The position numbers and the translations under genes are program-made. Shown here one piece after another: positions 25,695 to 34,833 of a stretch of 37,597 bases of DNA (positions within the stretch are counted from its first letter, which is position 1; each line of letters starts with the position of its first letter). The notes beneath the pieces are model-generated. The model was not told the DNA's origin, did no database searches, and saw nothing but the letters and a program-made list of their open reading frames with translations. Source of the DNA: Verrucomicrobiota bacterium (lineage in GTDB: Bacteria; Verrucomicrobiota; Verrucomicrobiia; Limisphaerales; UBA11358); contig JAGWMQ010000020.1 in NCBI GenBank assembly GCA_028873125.1, positions 1 to 37,597 on the forward strand. The letters are read 5' to 3'.

Positions 25695-27124
25695 TTACTG
25701 GGGATTGAGGCGGAAATATGCTTGGGCGTTGGTGGCAGCGACGATAAAGGGGGTGACAGCGCTGGCCACGTTGCTGAAAGCGATCCCCAAGTCCGGTGTG
25801 GATTGCAGGACATAGGCAGAAGGCCAGGTGAGAGTGAGGCTCGCGCCGACCCGCTGAAATGCAAGGGCAGGAGGCAGATTGGCGCCGGGAAGAGTGAAGG
25901 AAAACACATTTCCGTCGAGGCCTCCGAGCGAACTCGTCGCATAGAGGATGTTGCTGTCCAAGAGAAAGCCCGCATCCGGCCGGTTTCCTCCGGTGTTAAA
26001 ATAAGTGGGCGGTGCGACTATGGGCACAAAAGTGTAAAGGTTGGTGAAACCGGAGCCGTCGGGCCGGATGGAAAAGATGGTGCCATACCCTTCGGAGCCT
26101 CCCTGCTGGGCCATGCCGTATAACGTCCCGTTAGCCGGCGTCAGTGTGCAGAGCGGATAGGCTCCGTCCAAGTTGGTGAAGAAACCGTTTCCGTTGCCGT
26201 GGCCCGGTGCGAAACTGTGAAGATTGGTGAAGCCCGACCCATCGGGTTGCACGGCGAAGATGCTCCCTGTTCCGTTGGTTCCACCGTATTCGGTCGTGCC
26301 GTAAAGCGTGCCGCCCACCGAAATCAAGGCCGCCTGCGGGAAGGCTCCCGTCAGGTTGGTCTCCGAGTTCCCGGCGGTGTCAAAGCTGTAGAAAGCCGAG
26401 AAGTTCTTGCCGTCCAGCCCGATGGAAAAAAGGTTACCGCTTCCGTTTGCGCCGCCGGCGGAGCAGGTGCCGTAGAGCGTGGCGCCGGAAAGCAGGAGGT
26501 TGCCTTCGGGCACGCCCCCATCCTTCAGGCCGGAGAAGCCATAAAGGTTGGTGAAGCTGCTGCCGTTGGTATTGATGCGGTAGATCGAGCCGTAGCCGTA
26601 GCTGTCGCCGCCGTAGGCCGCCGTGCCGTAGAGGAAATTGCTGACGAGAATCAACCCGCCGTTCGGATCGGCGCCGTCAGCCCCGCGCGCAAAGCTGTGC
26701 AGATTGGTGAAGCCGCTGCCGTCCAGATTCACGCGGAAGAGGGTGCCGGCGCCGGAGAATCCTCCAAAATAAGTCGTGCCGTAGAGCGCTCCGTTCACCA
26801 GCGTCAGGTTCCCGTGCGGATTGGCGCCGTCGGTGTTGGTCCCTCCCGCGCCGGGGTGGAGCGCGCCAAACGTATGCAAAACGCCTGCCAAGCCGGAGCC
26901 GTCGGCGTGGACGGCGAACACCTGCCCACGCCGTTGCTGCCTCCTTCGTCGGTTGTGCCATAGAGGATGCCGTTGGCGATGACCAGGCTGCCTTGCGGCA
27001 AGGCGCCGTCGGGATTAGACGGGGTGTAAAGGGAAAAGCTATACAAGTTGCTGTAGGTCTGGGCTTCCACGGCGCAAGCTCCCATTCCAAAAACCAAGAC
27101 AGAGAGAATCAATGGTCGGTACAT
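25695..27124 (-). pseudogene. GloVer-repeat surface protein, frameshifted near its start
   Basis: Two minus-strand frames form one exported protein. The first (27124 to about 26924) has a signal peptide (MYRPLILSVLVFGMGACAVE) and the first repeat. The second (26921 to 25695) holds six more. Each repeat is 45-60 residues with a core like N-G-x-L-Y-G-T-T-x-x-G-G-x-x-G-x-G-x-I-F-x-V-x-x-D-G-S-G-F-T-N-L-H-S-F. Seven LYGT-type cores were counted, and the C-terminal part ends NAQAYFRLNPQ, as in related cell-surface proteins. The join lies in a G-run (minus-strand GTGGGCAG; GTGGGGCAG would restore the frame), so one base is missing. It could be a real lesion or an assembly error. SD AAAGGA precedes the ATG. 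Such proteins are common in Verrucomicrobiota and their role is not known. Confidence 0.75.
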
Positions 27125-27355
27125 GGTTTTCCTTTTCTGTTGAGTTGCGGTTACAAGTTTGATTCGCAGCTTTAATTTGAAGGAGCACGGTCTGCCTGTC
27201 TATGGAAAATTGACTTGATTTTTTCTCAGCGGCCCGTCCGACTTGAAAGCCGGCCGGTGTTGTAGCGCCGCGGAACCCAAAAAGTTTTCTTCGCCTCACC
27301 GCGGCGCTTGGCTATGATGCGGGCACATGCAAATCCCGAATGCCATTGACGTCTT
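27125..27355. promoter_or_regulatory. Divergent promoter region between GloVer and EF-G-like genes
   Basis: 231 bp, AT-rich near the GloVer side (GGAAAATTGACTTGATTTTTTC at 27204-27225). A good AAAGGA ribosome site lies 6 bases before the GloVer ATG. No clear SD precedes the ATG at 27356. No palindrome of note. Confidence 0.35.
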
Positions 27356-29446
27356 ATGAATGCCTACCCCCCTCCAGACATTCGAAACTTCGCCATCGTT
27401 GGCCACGCGTCGTCGGGCAAGACCATGCTCGCCGAGGCGATGCTCATGTGCGGCGGTGTCATCAACCGCATGGGCCGCATCGCCGACGGCTCGACGGTTT
27501 CCGATTACCACGTCAGCGAGAAGAACCGGCAGATATCCGTCTCCGCCTCGCTGTTGCACGCCGACTGGGCGGGCAAGAAGTTCAACATCATTGACACGCC
27601 GGGTTACCTGGATTTCATCAGTGAAGGGCTGGGGGCGCTGCGCGTGGGGGATTTTGCGCTGGTGGTGGTGCACGCCCAGCACGGCCTGGGCGTGGGCACC
27701 GATCGGGTGTGGCAATATGCGACCGGCTACGGCATTCCGAAAATGATCGTCGTCAATGCGCTGGACAAGGAGAACGTGGATTTCGACGGGGTGCTAAAGC
27801 AATTGCAGGAGCGCTTCGGCCGGCACGTTTTCCCGCTGAACGTGCCCCTGAATCCAGGCCCGGGCTTTAACCGCGTCCTGGATGTGCTGCGCAACGAAAT
27901 CGTCACCTACGCAGCCGATTTCAGCGGCAAATATCAGGAGGCGCCGGCCGCCGGCGAGTGGGAGGCCAGGGTGAAGGAACTCCACCGCGAACTCATTGAG
28001 CACATCGCCGAATCCGACGACGACCTGATGAACCGGTTTTTCGAGCAGGGCGGCTTGTCGGAGGAGGATTTCCGCGCCGGCATCCACGCCGCGGTGCAGA
28101 AGGAGTTGTTCATTCCTCTCTTTTGCGCCTCCGCGGAAAACAACATCGGTGTGGCGCGGCTGATGGATTTCATCGCCAAATACGGCTCCTCGCCGGTGGA
28201 CCGCAAAAGGGTGCCGGCGCTGGACGCCGCCGGCGCCGAGACCGAGGTGCGCCTGGACAGCCCGGAAACGGCGGTTTACATCTTCAAAACGATGTCCGAG
28301 GCGCATTTTGGCGAATTGTCGTTCTTCCGGGTGTATTCCGGCTCGGTGGCCACCGGCTCGGATTTGTTCAACAGCGACCGCAAGGTCAACGAGCGCATCG
28401 GCCAGATATACCTGCTCAACGGCCAGAACCGCGAGGCCGTCCACACCCTCGGCGCCGGCGACATCGGTGCGACGGTCAAACTCAAGGACACCCACACGGG
28501 CAACACCCTCTGCTCCGCCAAGCATCCGGTGACGCTGCCGAAGGTCGTTTATCCCAAGCCGAACATCCACGCCGCGCTGGTCGCCAAGGTCAAGGGCGAG
28601 GAGGACAAAATCGCCGCCGGTTTGGCTGCGTTGCATGAGGAAGACCCGACCTTCCTGTATGTCGTGGACTCGGAACTGCATCAGACCATCATTTCCGCGC
28701 AGGGCGAATTGCACCTGGAGGTCGTGGCCGACCGCCTGCGCCGCCGGCACAACGTCCACGTGGATCTGGCCGAGCCGCGCGTCCGCTACCGCGAAACCAT
28801 CAAGGCCAGGGGCGACTCCAAATACCGCCACAAGAAGCAGACCGGCGGCGCGGGGCAGTTCGCCGAGGTCTGGATGCGCATCGAACCGCTGCCGCGCGAC
28901 ACCGGCGTCGAGTTCACCAACTCTCTGGTCGGCCAGAACGTGGACCGCGTCTTCGTGCCGTCGGTGGAAAAGGGCGTCCACCAGGCCTGTACCGAGGGCA
29001 TCCTGGCCGGCTGCCGCGTAACGGACGTGAAGATTGATTTCTACGACGGCAAGATGCACCCGGTGGATTCGAAGGACATCGCGTTTCAAATCGCCGGCTA
29101 CTTTGCCTTCAAGGAGGCGTTCCTGGCCGCCAAGCCGTGCCTGCTGGAGCCGATCGAGACGGTGGAGATCCGCGTTCCCGACGATTGCATGGGCCAGGTG
29201 ATGGGCGACTTGTCGTCGCGCCGCGGCAAGATCCTGGGCATGGACAGTGACGGCGCGGTTCAAGTCATCAAGGCGCACGTGCCGACGAAAGAGCTTTACC
29301 ATTATTCCAGCACGCTGCGCTCGCTGACGGGCGGACGCGGCGTCCACACCGAGGAATTCAGCCACTACGAGGAAATGCCGCGCGACGCGGCGGAAAAGGT
29401 GATTGAAGAGGCGAAGAAGCGGAAGGCCGCCGCGGAGGCGCATTGA
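27356..29446 (+). CDS. Elongation factor G paralogue (EF-G-like GTPase)
   Basis: 696 residues with all five EF-G domains: the GTPase core (GHASSGKT P loop at 16-23, DTPGY at 80-84), domain II (RVYSGSVATGSDLFNSDRKV), and the C-terminal domains with LHLEVVADRLRRRHNVHVDL, GAGQFAEVWMRIEPL, VPSVEKGVHQACTEGILAG and PDDCMGQVMGDLSSRRGKIL. It is not the housekeeping EF-G: the G3 motif is D-T-P-G-Y (canonical D-T-P-G-H), the G4 motif is N-A-L-D (canonical N-K-x-D), and no tufA/rpsG genes adjoin it. This resembles the FusA2/EF-G-2-like paralogues, which may assist ribosome recycling or a stress state. The role is inferred by family. The next gene is convergent, with a repeat between them. Confidence 0.87.
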   Translation: MNAYPPPDIRNFAIVGHASSGKTMLAEAMLMCGGVINRMGRIADGSTVSDYHVSEKNRQISVSASLLHADWAGKKFNIIDTPGYLDFISEGLGALRVGDFALVVVHAQHGLGVGTDRVWQYATGYGIPKMIVVNALDKENVDFDGVLKQLQERFGRHVFPLNVPLNPGPGFNRVLDVLRNEIVTYAADFSGKYQEAPAAGEWEARVKELHRELIEHIAESDDDLMNRFFEQGGLSEEDFRAGIHAAVQKELFIPLFCASAENNIGVARLMDFIAKYGSSPVDRKRVPALDAAGAETEVRLDSPETAVYIFKTMSEAHFGELSFFRVYSGSVATGSDLFNSDRKVNERIGQIYLLNGQNREAVHTLGAGDIGATVKLKDTHTGNTLCSAKHPVTLPKVVYPKPNIHAALVAKVKGEEDKIAAGLAALHEEDPTFLYVVDSELHQTIISAQGELHLEVVADRLRRRHNVHVDLAEPRVRYRETIKARGDSKYRHKKQTGGAGQFAEVWMRIEPLPRDTGVEFTNSLVGQNVDRVFVPSVEKGVHQACTEGILAGCRVTDVKIDFYDGKMHPVDSKDIAFQIAGYFAFKEAFLAAKPCLLEPIETVEIRVPDDCMGQVMGDLSSRRGKILGMDSDGAVQVIKAHVPTKELYHYSSTLRSLTGGRGVHTEEFSHYEEMPRDAAEKVIEEAKKRKAAAEAH

Positions 29447-29497
29447 AGCCGACAGGAAGACGCCGGGGGGTCCAAGCTGCCGATGACCCTTCTTGTC

Positions 29498-29578
29498 AGG
29501 GCGCGCGGTCCGCTGCGCGCCGCGAACGGGAAAGGAGACGATTTGCTCCAGACGGCGCGCACGGAGTGGCGCGCCCTA
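29498..29578 (-). repeat. 81-bp paired-hairpin repeat, copy 2 (REPIN-like)
   Basis: This is the reverse-oriented copy of the element at 8880-8962. Its ends AGGGCGCGC and GCGCGCCCTA are inverted, and reverse complementing gives GGGCGCGCCACTCCGTGCGC at one end and GCGCGCAGCGGACCGCGCGC at the other. Like copy 1 it lies between convergent genes. Confidence 0.7.
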
Positions 29579-29663
29579 CCTGCGCCTGACCGGGGTTTCA
29601 TCACGCGCCGCTTGGCGCCCCTTGGCGCACCTTCGGCGATCATAGACCGCCGCTGCAAGCGGG

Positions 29664-32534
29664 TCAGCGTGTTGCCCGCTGTGGGCGCGCGACTTTGCGG
29701 ATCGCGGCAATGAGTTGCTCCGCGGCGGCGCTCCTGGCCAGGTAACTGGCGGCGCCGGCGCCCAGGATGGTCGCGCCCAGGTCGGGGGCCATCGAAAGGC
29801 CGATCACCCGCACCGACGGCAATTCGCCGGTGACGACCCGCGTCGCTTCGATGCCGTTCAGGACCGGCATGTTGATGTCCATGACCACCACGTCCGGCTT
29901 GAGTTGGCGTGCCTGGGCGATGGCTTCCCGGCCGTCGTTGGCCTCGCCCGCCACCGCCAGGTCGGGCTGGCTGTTCAACAAGCTGCCCAAGGCCTCGCGC
30001 AGGATTTTGTGGTCGTCCACCAGCAAGACGCGGATTTTGTCGGCGGCGCGGACGGGCCGGGGGGATGGAAGGGGCACGGCTGCGGGCGATGCGTGCGCCG
30101 CGGTCTGCCGCGGCGGCGGAGCCGGCTCAGGCAGCGGGGCTTCGAGCGCAATCCGGGCGCCCCGGCCCGGCGCGGCGCGGCAACTCCCGGTTCGACTGCT
30201 CTTTGCGGAGCAACTCGGCGTGGACGCGGGCGCCCACCAGCAGTTGATGGAGTTGATCGTGCAGGACCTGGGCCTGGCGCTGGCGCTCGCGGTACTCGGT
30301 GCGGGTCAGCTCCAAGCCCAGGCGGCGCAATTGGGTGGTGCGGACCTGGAGTTCGTCGTTGGACTGCCGGAGCCGTTGCTCGGCCCGCACGCGCCCGGCC
30401 ACTTCTTTCTGCAGCTCCTCGAGCATGGCCTGCAACGATTCGCGCGTGGCCCCCAACTCCTCGCGCAGCCGCCTCGTCTCGTTCTCCTGGGCCGTGGTCC
30501 GACCGCGGACGGTTTTGGCCGGGCGCGCCTTTTCCGGCGCGCGCGGGCGGCCGAGGCGACCGACCGGCTCGAAGAGGACGAGATAAAATCGCTCGGCCGA
30601 ATGCGGCACCTGGAAGGGGATGACTTCGAGCTTGACTTCCAGAACATGGCCGTTCTGTTTGACGCTCACGACTTCCTGGCGGATGCGGACGTTTTGGCGG
30701 ATTGCCCGCGTGGTGAGGGTGCGCAGGTCCAGCAGCAGCCCTTCCCGTGCCATCTTGAGGAGATTCAGGCTGGCTTCGCCCTGCGGGTGTTCGAGGTAGG
30801 GGCCGGTCCGGCCGCGGAACTGGAGCACGTCCAGGTGCCGGTTGACGACCACGCCCGCCGGGCTGTAATGCGTCAGCAGGATCCGGTCGGCCTGTTTCTG
30901 CACTTCGGCCAGCGCCAGCGTGAGCGGCCCGGGGACGGCCGCCGGCCGCCGCCGGCAGTTCGGGGATGGCATGGCCGAAGGCGACGGCGGGGCGCGTCTG
31001 GGAGGCCATTTTGCCGTAGAGCTTGGCTTTCTTGTCCACGAGCGCGAACAGGTCCTGAAACCCGCCCACGGTTTCGGAGGCGCCCAGCATCAGGTAGCCG
31101 GTGGGTTTGAGCGCATAATGGAACAGGGGCATGACCTTGCGTTGCAGCGGGGCGCCCAGGTAAATGAGCACGTTCCGGCAACTGATCAAATCCAGGCTCG
31201 AAAACGGCGGGTCCGCCACCAGGTTCTGGCGGGCAAAGACGCACCGCTCACGGACGGTTTTGTTGATGCGAATGCCGCCCCCGGCCTTCGTGAAAAACCG
31301 GCGCAGGCGGTCGGCAGAGACGTCGGTCTTGATGGTTTCGGGGTATAGCCCGGCCCGGGCCTTTTCCAGCGCCCTGTCGTTGATGTCGGTCCCGAAAATT
31401 TGCAGCGGATTGTGCGCCTTGCGTTCGGTGAGGAATTCCAGCGCGGCGATGGTCAGGGAATAGACCTCCTCGCCGGTCGAACAGCCCGGCACCCAGATGC
31501 GGACCGGGTCGTCGGACGATTTGGATTTGAAAAGGCGCGGGAAGATTTTCCACCGGAGCGTCTGGAACGTGACCGGATCCCGGAAAAAGCCCGTCACGTG
31601 GATGAGCATGTCGTCGTAAAGCTCCTTGATCTCGCGGGGATTGGAGCGCAGGCAGGCGGCGTAATCTGGGAGCGACTCCAGCTTGTGTAGACCATCCGCC
31701 GCTGGATGCGCCGCTGCAGCGTGGCCCGCTTGTAGAGCGAGAAATCCCCCCCGTGTGCTGCCGCAAAGCCAGCAGGATGTCCTCGAAGCCCTTGAGTTCG
31801 GCCGGTCGCTCCGGCTCGGTCTCCTCAATGGGCGCCACGAGGGGATGATCGGCAATCCGGCTCAGCTCCTGCGCGATCCGCTCGGGCGGCAGCACAAAAT
31901 CCGCGCACTCGGCCGTGATGGCGCTGCCGGGCATGGCCGGATACTTCGCGGTCTTTTCCTCCTGCGCGAAGGTGATGCCGCCGGCGGCCTTGATGGCCCG
32001 CAACCCCTGCGTGCCGTCCGAGCCGTTGCCGGACAGGACCACGCCGATGGCGCGGTTGCCCTCCGCCTCGGCCAGTGATTGGAAGAAATGGTCCACAGCG
32101 GGCGAAGTGTCGCTGTCGCGGTGCGGCAGGAGTTTGAGGCGCCGGCCCGAGATGCCCATCAACTTGTTGGGCGGGATGACATAAAGCTGGTTGGGGGCCA
32201 GCCGGGCGTTGTGCCGGGCTTCGGAAACGGGCATGCCCGTGGACCGGGTGAGGATCGCGGTCAGCGCGCTCTCGTGCGTCGGATCCAAATGCTGCACCAG
32301 CACGAACGCCATGCCCGTGTCGGACGGCAGTTGTTTCAGGAGGGCGGTCATGGCCTCCAACCCGCCGGCGGAGGCGCCGATGCCGACCACGAGGAACGGC
32401 TGGTTGGCCTCGGCGGGCTTGCCGCCGGCCGGTTCTGTCCTGGCTTTGGCCGGGAGGCGGGTGACTACACGATGGACTTTGCGCAGCCCCGCCACGGGCG
32501 AGGTTTTCCGCGAAGTCCTTTTTGCGGCGGTCAT
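29664..32534 (-). pseudogene. CheB-CheR-PAS-kinase-receiver hybrid, broken by several frameshifts
   Basis: Read in order on the minus strand: a CheB methylesterase (32534 to about 31750) with FLVVGIGASAGGLEAM, VLVQHLDPTHES and VLSGNGSDGTQG, i.e. Ser, His and Asp catalytic residues; a CheR methyltransferase (about 31740-31000) with MLIHVTGFFRDP, WVPGCSTGEEVYSL and LDLISCRNVLIYL; a PAS-like part; a coiled coil; a HisKA_3-type helix with ERQRQAQVLHDQLHQLL; and a NarL-type receiver with RVLLVDDHK and VVMDINMP. Frame changes are needed at a seven-G run (31746-31752), near 31690, near 30950 and near 30150. The kinase ATPase domain and any LuxR-type output are absent. AGGAGG lies 6 bases before ATG 32534. 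The whole gene looks dead, although a CheB fragment might still be made. Confidence 0.72.
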
Positions 32535-33008
32535 TGAACTCCTCCTGCCTTTGCCTTTCATGCTGATGACGGCGGGTCAGGGGAGCGGGAACCAGCGGAT
32601 TCAAACAATACCGTTGCAACGCGCGCTCGGAAGGACCAACACCAGCACCGCCGTCGCTGGAGCTTCCCGTTCGATCCTCCGTGGCATGGCAACCATTTAA
32701 CCCGATCACCCCGGCGCAAGCTTGCCAATCCTAATTTTGGAGAAAAGCATCGCTCAGTGTCAAGCTTATTTTTGACACGCGCTCTGCTTTGGAGGCCCGC
32801 CTCGGCGCGAGGTTCAGACCCCCCATCCAGTTCCTGGGCAGCCTCGACAATTCTCGAATCGCGCCCGGGGACCCTGAACCGAAAAGTGTGGTCGGGGGCG
32901 CGACAGCCTCTTGGACCGCGGCAGTCTTCTGCCGCTTTTTGACCGTGGCCCGATGCGAAAGCGCCAGAGGACTGGCGCACTCCAAAACCTGGCGGCAGTT
33001 CGGACGGT
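32535..33008. other. 474-bp gene-free stretch upstream of the hybrid gene
   Basis: It holds the leader of the CheB-CheR gene with its ribosome site (32541-32546). A small inverted repeat GTGTCAA-N8-TTGACAC lies at 32757-32778. There follow a GGTTCAG...CTGAACC palindromic segment (about 32812-32879) and a larger hairpin doublet (about 32902-33000). No gene was seen. Confidence 0.5.
32812..33000 (+). repeat. Composite hairpin repeat: GGTTCAG palindrome plus CAGARGACTG doublet
   Basis: The left part begins GGTTCAG and ends CTGAACC, and contains ATTCTCGAATCGCGC (32850-32864), identical over 15 bases to 8840-8854. The right part has two inverted hairpins: GCGGCAG-tctt-CTGCCGC (32918-32935) and GCGCCAG-agga-CTGGCGC (32961-32978). 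The second hairpin shares the core CAGAGGACTG with the element at 8880-8962. In both places the block and the hairpin occur in the same order and orientation. Confidence 0.68.
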
Positions 33009-34259
33009 TTACAGAGAGGCCCGGCGAGAATCCGATTTGACGCGGCTGCGGATCCGGGCGATGGCCCATTGCGCGTGTTCGGAGACCAGCGGTTCGGAGT
33101 CGTGCGCGGCCCGCTCCAAGGCGGGCAGGGCGGCGGCGTCACCGGTGTTGCCCAGGGCCACGCAGACGTTTCGCAGCAGCCCGCGGCGTTTCGTCCGCAA
33201 AATCGGCGTGCGGGCAAAAAGCGATTTGAATCCAGCCTCGTCCAGTTGCAGCAGTTCCATCAGGTGCGGTTCGGCCAGTTCCGGGCGCGCGTGGCTTTTC
33301 ATGGCCCGGCCTTCGCGGGCGAAACGGTTCCACGGACAGACCGCCAGACAATCGTCGCAGCCGAAGATGCGGTTGCCGACGGCCGGCCGCAATTCCACCG
33401 GGATGGCGCCCTTGAGTTCAATCGTCAGGTAGGAAATGCAGCGGCGCGCGTCCAGTTGAAACGGGGCGGTGATGGCCTGGGTCGGGCAGGCGGCCAGGCA
33501 GCGCGAACAGTTGCCGCAATGGTTTTTTTCCGGCGCGTCCGGCTCCAGGCCGAGCGTCGTCAAAATTTCGCCCAGGAAAATCCAGTTCCCGAATTTGCGG
33601 CTGATCACATTGGTGTGCTTGCCGACGAAGCCCAGTCCGGCGCGCTGGGCCAGGTCGCGCTCCAGCAGCGGTCCGGTGTCCAGATACCACAGCGAGCGCG
33701 TGGCGTCGCCGCCGAGTTGATTGACGAAGGCCGTCAATTGCTCCAACCGCCCGCCGAGAACGCCGTGGTAGTCGTCAAACCGCGCGTACCGGGCGATGAC
33801 CCCGGATCTTAGCCGGAACGATGCAGTTGAATCCCGGGTGGAACGGGCAACCTGCCCGCCCGTTCCGCCCGCTCCAGCCACACTGGATGGTGAGTGCGCC
33901 CACCCGCTCTTGCTCGGCGGCAACTTGCCGCCGAGCACGGCCAACTTGGCCGTGCCACCTGCCAAGTTGGCCGCGCCACCCATTTCAAATGAATCGTTCC
34001 GGTTTGGCTCTGCGAGTGGCGATGGGCAGTTTGAAATTCCGTAATTTGCCGCCAGGCAAATGACGCTTCTGGCTCCGGGCAAAACCTGTTGCGGATCCAG
34101 GCGCCTGGCGGCGGTGCGTTCCAGCCAGGCCATGTCGCCGTGCTTTTTTTCCGCCAGCCAGGTTTGAAGTGCGTCGGCGCTCGCGGGCGCGGCGGCGGCC
34201 GTGAAACGGCAGTCGTCAAAGCCCAGTTCCCGGGCGCGCCGGCGGACGGTCTCGTTCAT
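33009..34259 (-). CDS. queG: Epoxyqueuosine reductase with a repeat-derived insertion
   Basis: 416 residues; QueG is usually about 340-390. It reduces epoxyqueuosine to queuosine in tRNA with cobalamin and two 4Fe-4S clusters. Seen: the N-terminal GFDDCRFTAAA; the core SGVIARYARFDDYH; YLDTGPLLERDLAQRAGLGF then VGKHTN with the catalytic Asp; cluster motifs CGNCSRCLAACP and CDDCLAVCPW; and a HEAT-like C-terminus (LLRNVCVALGNTGDAAAL). Between AANYG and SGVIARYARF about 75 residues replace a loop normally 10-15 long. They are encoded by hairpin repeats (33804-34036), low in complexity and rich in Gly/Ala/Ser. The frame is kept. The start overlaps the aroK stop by ATGA. Probably active if the loop is tolerated. 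Confidence 0.88.
   Translation of the reverse strand: MNETVRRRARELGFDDCRFTAAAAPASADALQTWLAEKKHGDMAWLERTAARRLDPQQVLPGARSVICLAANYGISNCPSPLAEPNRNDSFEMGGAANLAGGTAKLAVLGGKLPPSKSGWAHSPSSVAGAGGTGGQVARSTRDSTASFRLRSGVIARYARFDDYHGVLGGRLEQLTAFVNQLGGDATRSLWYLDTGPLLERDLAQRAGLGFVGKHTNVISRKFGNWIFLGEILTTLGLEPDAPEKNHCGNCSRCLAACPTQAITAPFQLDARRCISYLTIELKGAIPVELRPAVGNRIFGCDDCLAVCPWNRFAREGRAMKSHARPELAEPHLMELLQLDEAGFKSLFARTPILRTKRRGLLRNVCVALGNTGDAAALPALERAAHDSEPLVSEHAQWAIARIRSRVKSDSRRASL
33804..34036. repeat. Array of hairpins with core GGCAACTTGCC, inside queG
   Basis: Hairpins in sequence: GGAACGGG...CCCGTTCC (33840-33866); the perfect palindrome GCTCGGCGGCAA-C-TTGCCGCCGAGC (33912-33936); the perfect CACGGCCAA-C-TTGGCCGTG (33936-33954); and a further GCCAA-g-TTGGC (about 33960-33972). 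Repeats of this shape are usual between genes in related genomes. Here they lie within a coding region without breaking the frame. Confidence 0.7.
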
Positions 34260-34795
34260 TTCCGGTGCGACGCCCCGAGGCGGAACTGGAGGACGACCTG
34301 CTGCGCCACTTCGCGGATGGAGCGCATCTCGGTGTTCAGCAGCACGTCGGCCTGGCGGTAAAACGGCCCGCGGGCGGCGAGCAATTCGCGGATTTTCACC
34401 TGCGGCTCCGGGTCGTTCAGCAACGGCCGATGGGTCTGGTTGCGCACCCGTTCCCAGATTTTTTCCGGCGAGGCCCAGAGGCAGACGACCAGCGCGTGCG
34501 TCTTGAGGCTTGCGAGATTTGCCGGGTCCGCCGGCAGGCCGCCGCCGGTGGCGATGACCGTCCCGACGCGCCCGGCCAGTTCGGCGACGATGTTTCGTTC
34601 GAGCGCGCGGAAGGCCGGCTCGCCGTCGGCCTGGAAAATCTCCGCGATGGTCCGTCCGGCGCGAGACTGGATGAGTTCGTCGGTGTCGAGGTAATCGAAG
34701 CGCAACTGCTCGGCCACCAGGCGGCCCACCGAGGTCTTGCCCGCGCCCATGAAGCCGATGAGGGCGATGTTGACGATGCGCCGGCCGCTTTGCAT
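34256..34795 (-). CDS. aroK: Shikimate kinase
   Basis: 179 residues, the usual length. It phosphorylates shikimate at the 3-hydroxyl with ATP in the pathway to chorismate. Motifs: the P loop ALIGFMGAGKTSVGRLVA; the shikimate-binding Asp in YLDTDELI; an Arg in FRALER; VIATGGGLP; and the lid Arg in NQTHRPLL. All catalytic positions look intact. ATG 34795 is chosen because the family begins shortly before NIALIGFMGAG. It is followed by queG with a four-base overlap (ATGA), so the two are in one operon, with no known biochemical link. Confidence 0.93.
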   Translation of the reverse strand: MQSGRRIVNIALIGFMGAGKTSVGRLVAEQLRFDYLDTDELIQSRAGRTIAEIFQADGEPAFRALERNIVAELAGRVGTVIATGGGLPADPANLASLKTHALVVCLWASPEKIWERVRNQTHRPLLNDPEPQVKIRELLAARGPFYRQADVLLNTEMRSIREVAQQVVLQFRLGASHRK

Positions 34796-34833
34796 GAAGG
34801 GGAATTTACCCGCTTGGTCCCGCGGCGCACGTC

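Noticed and set aside
26199-26963. Plus-strand open frame opposite the GloVer gene
   Set aside because: It mirrors the repeated minus-strand gene. Its own repetitive look comes from that.
27794-29443. Minus-strand open frame of 549 codons opposite the EF-G-like gene
   Set aside because: An antisense shadow with no recognisable domain.
32757-32778. GTGTCAA-N8-TTGACAC as an operator for the CheB-CheR gene
   Set aside because: It lies over 200 bases before the start codon, has no second site, and the gene itself is broken.
33840-33990. CRISPR-like array
   Set aside because: The units are palindromes of differing length without spacers of constant size, and no cas genes are nearby.
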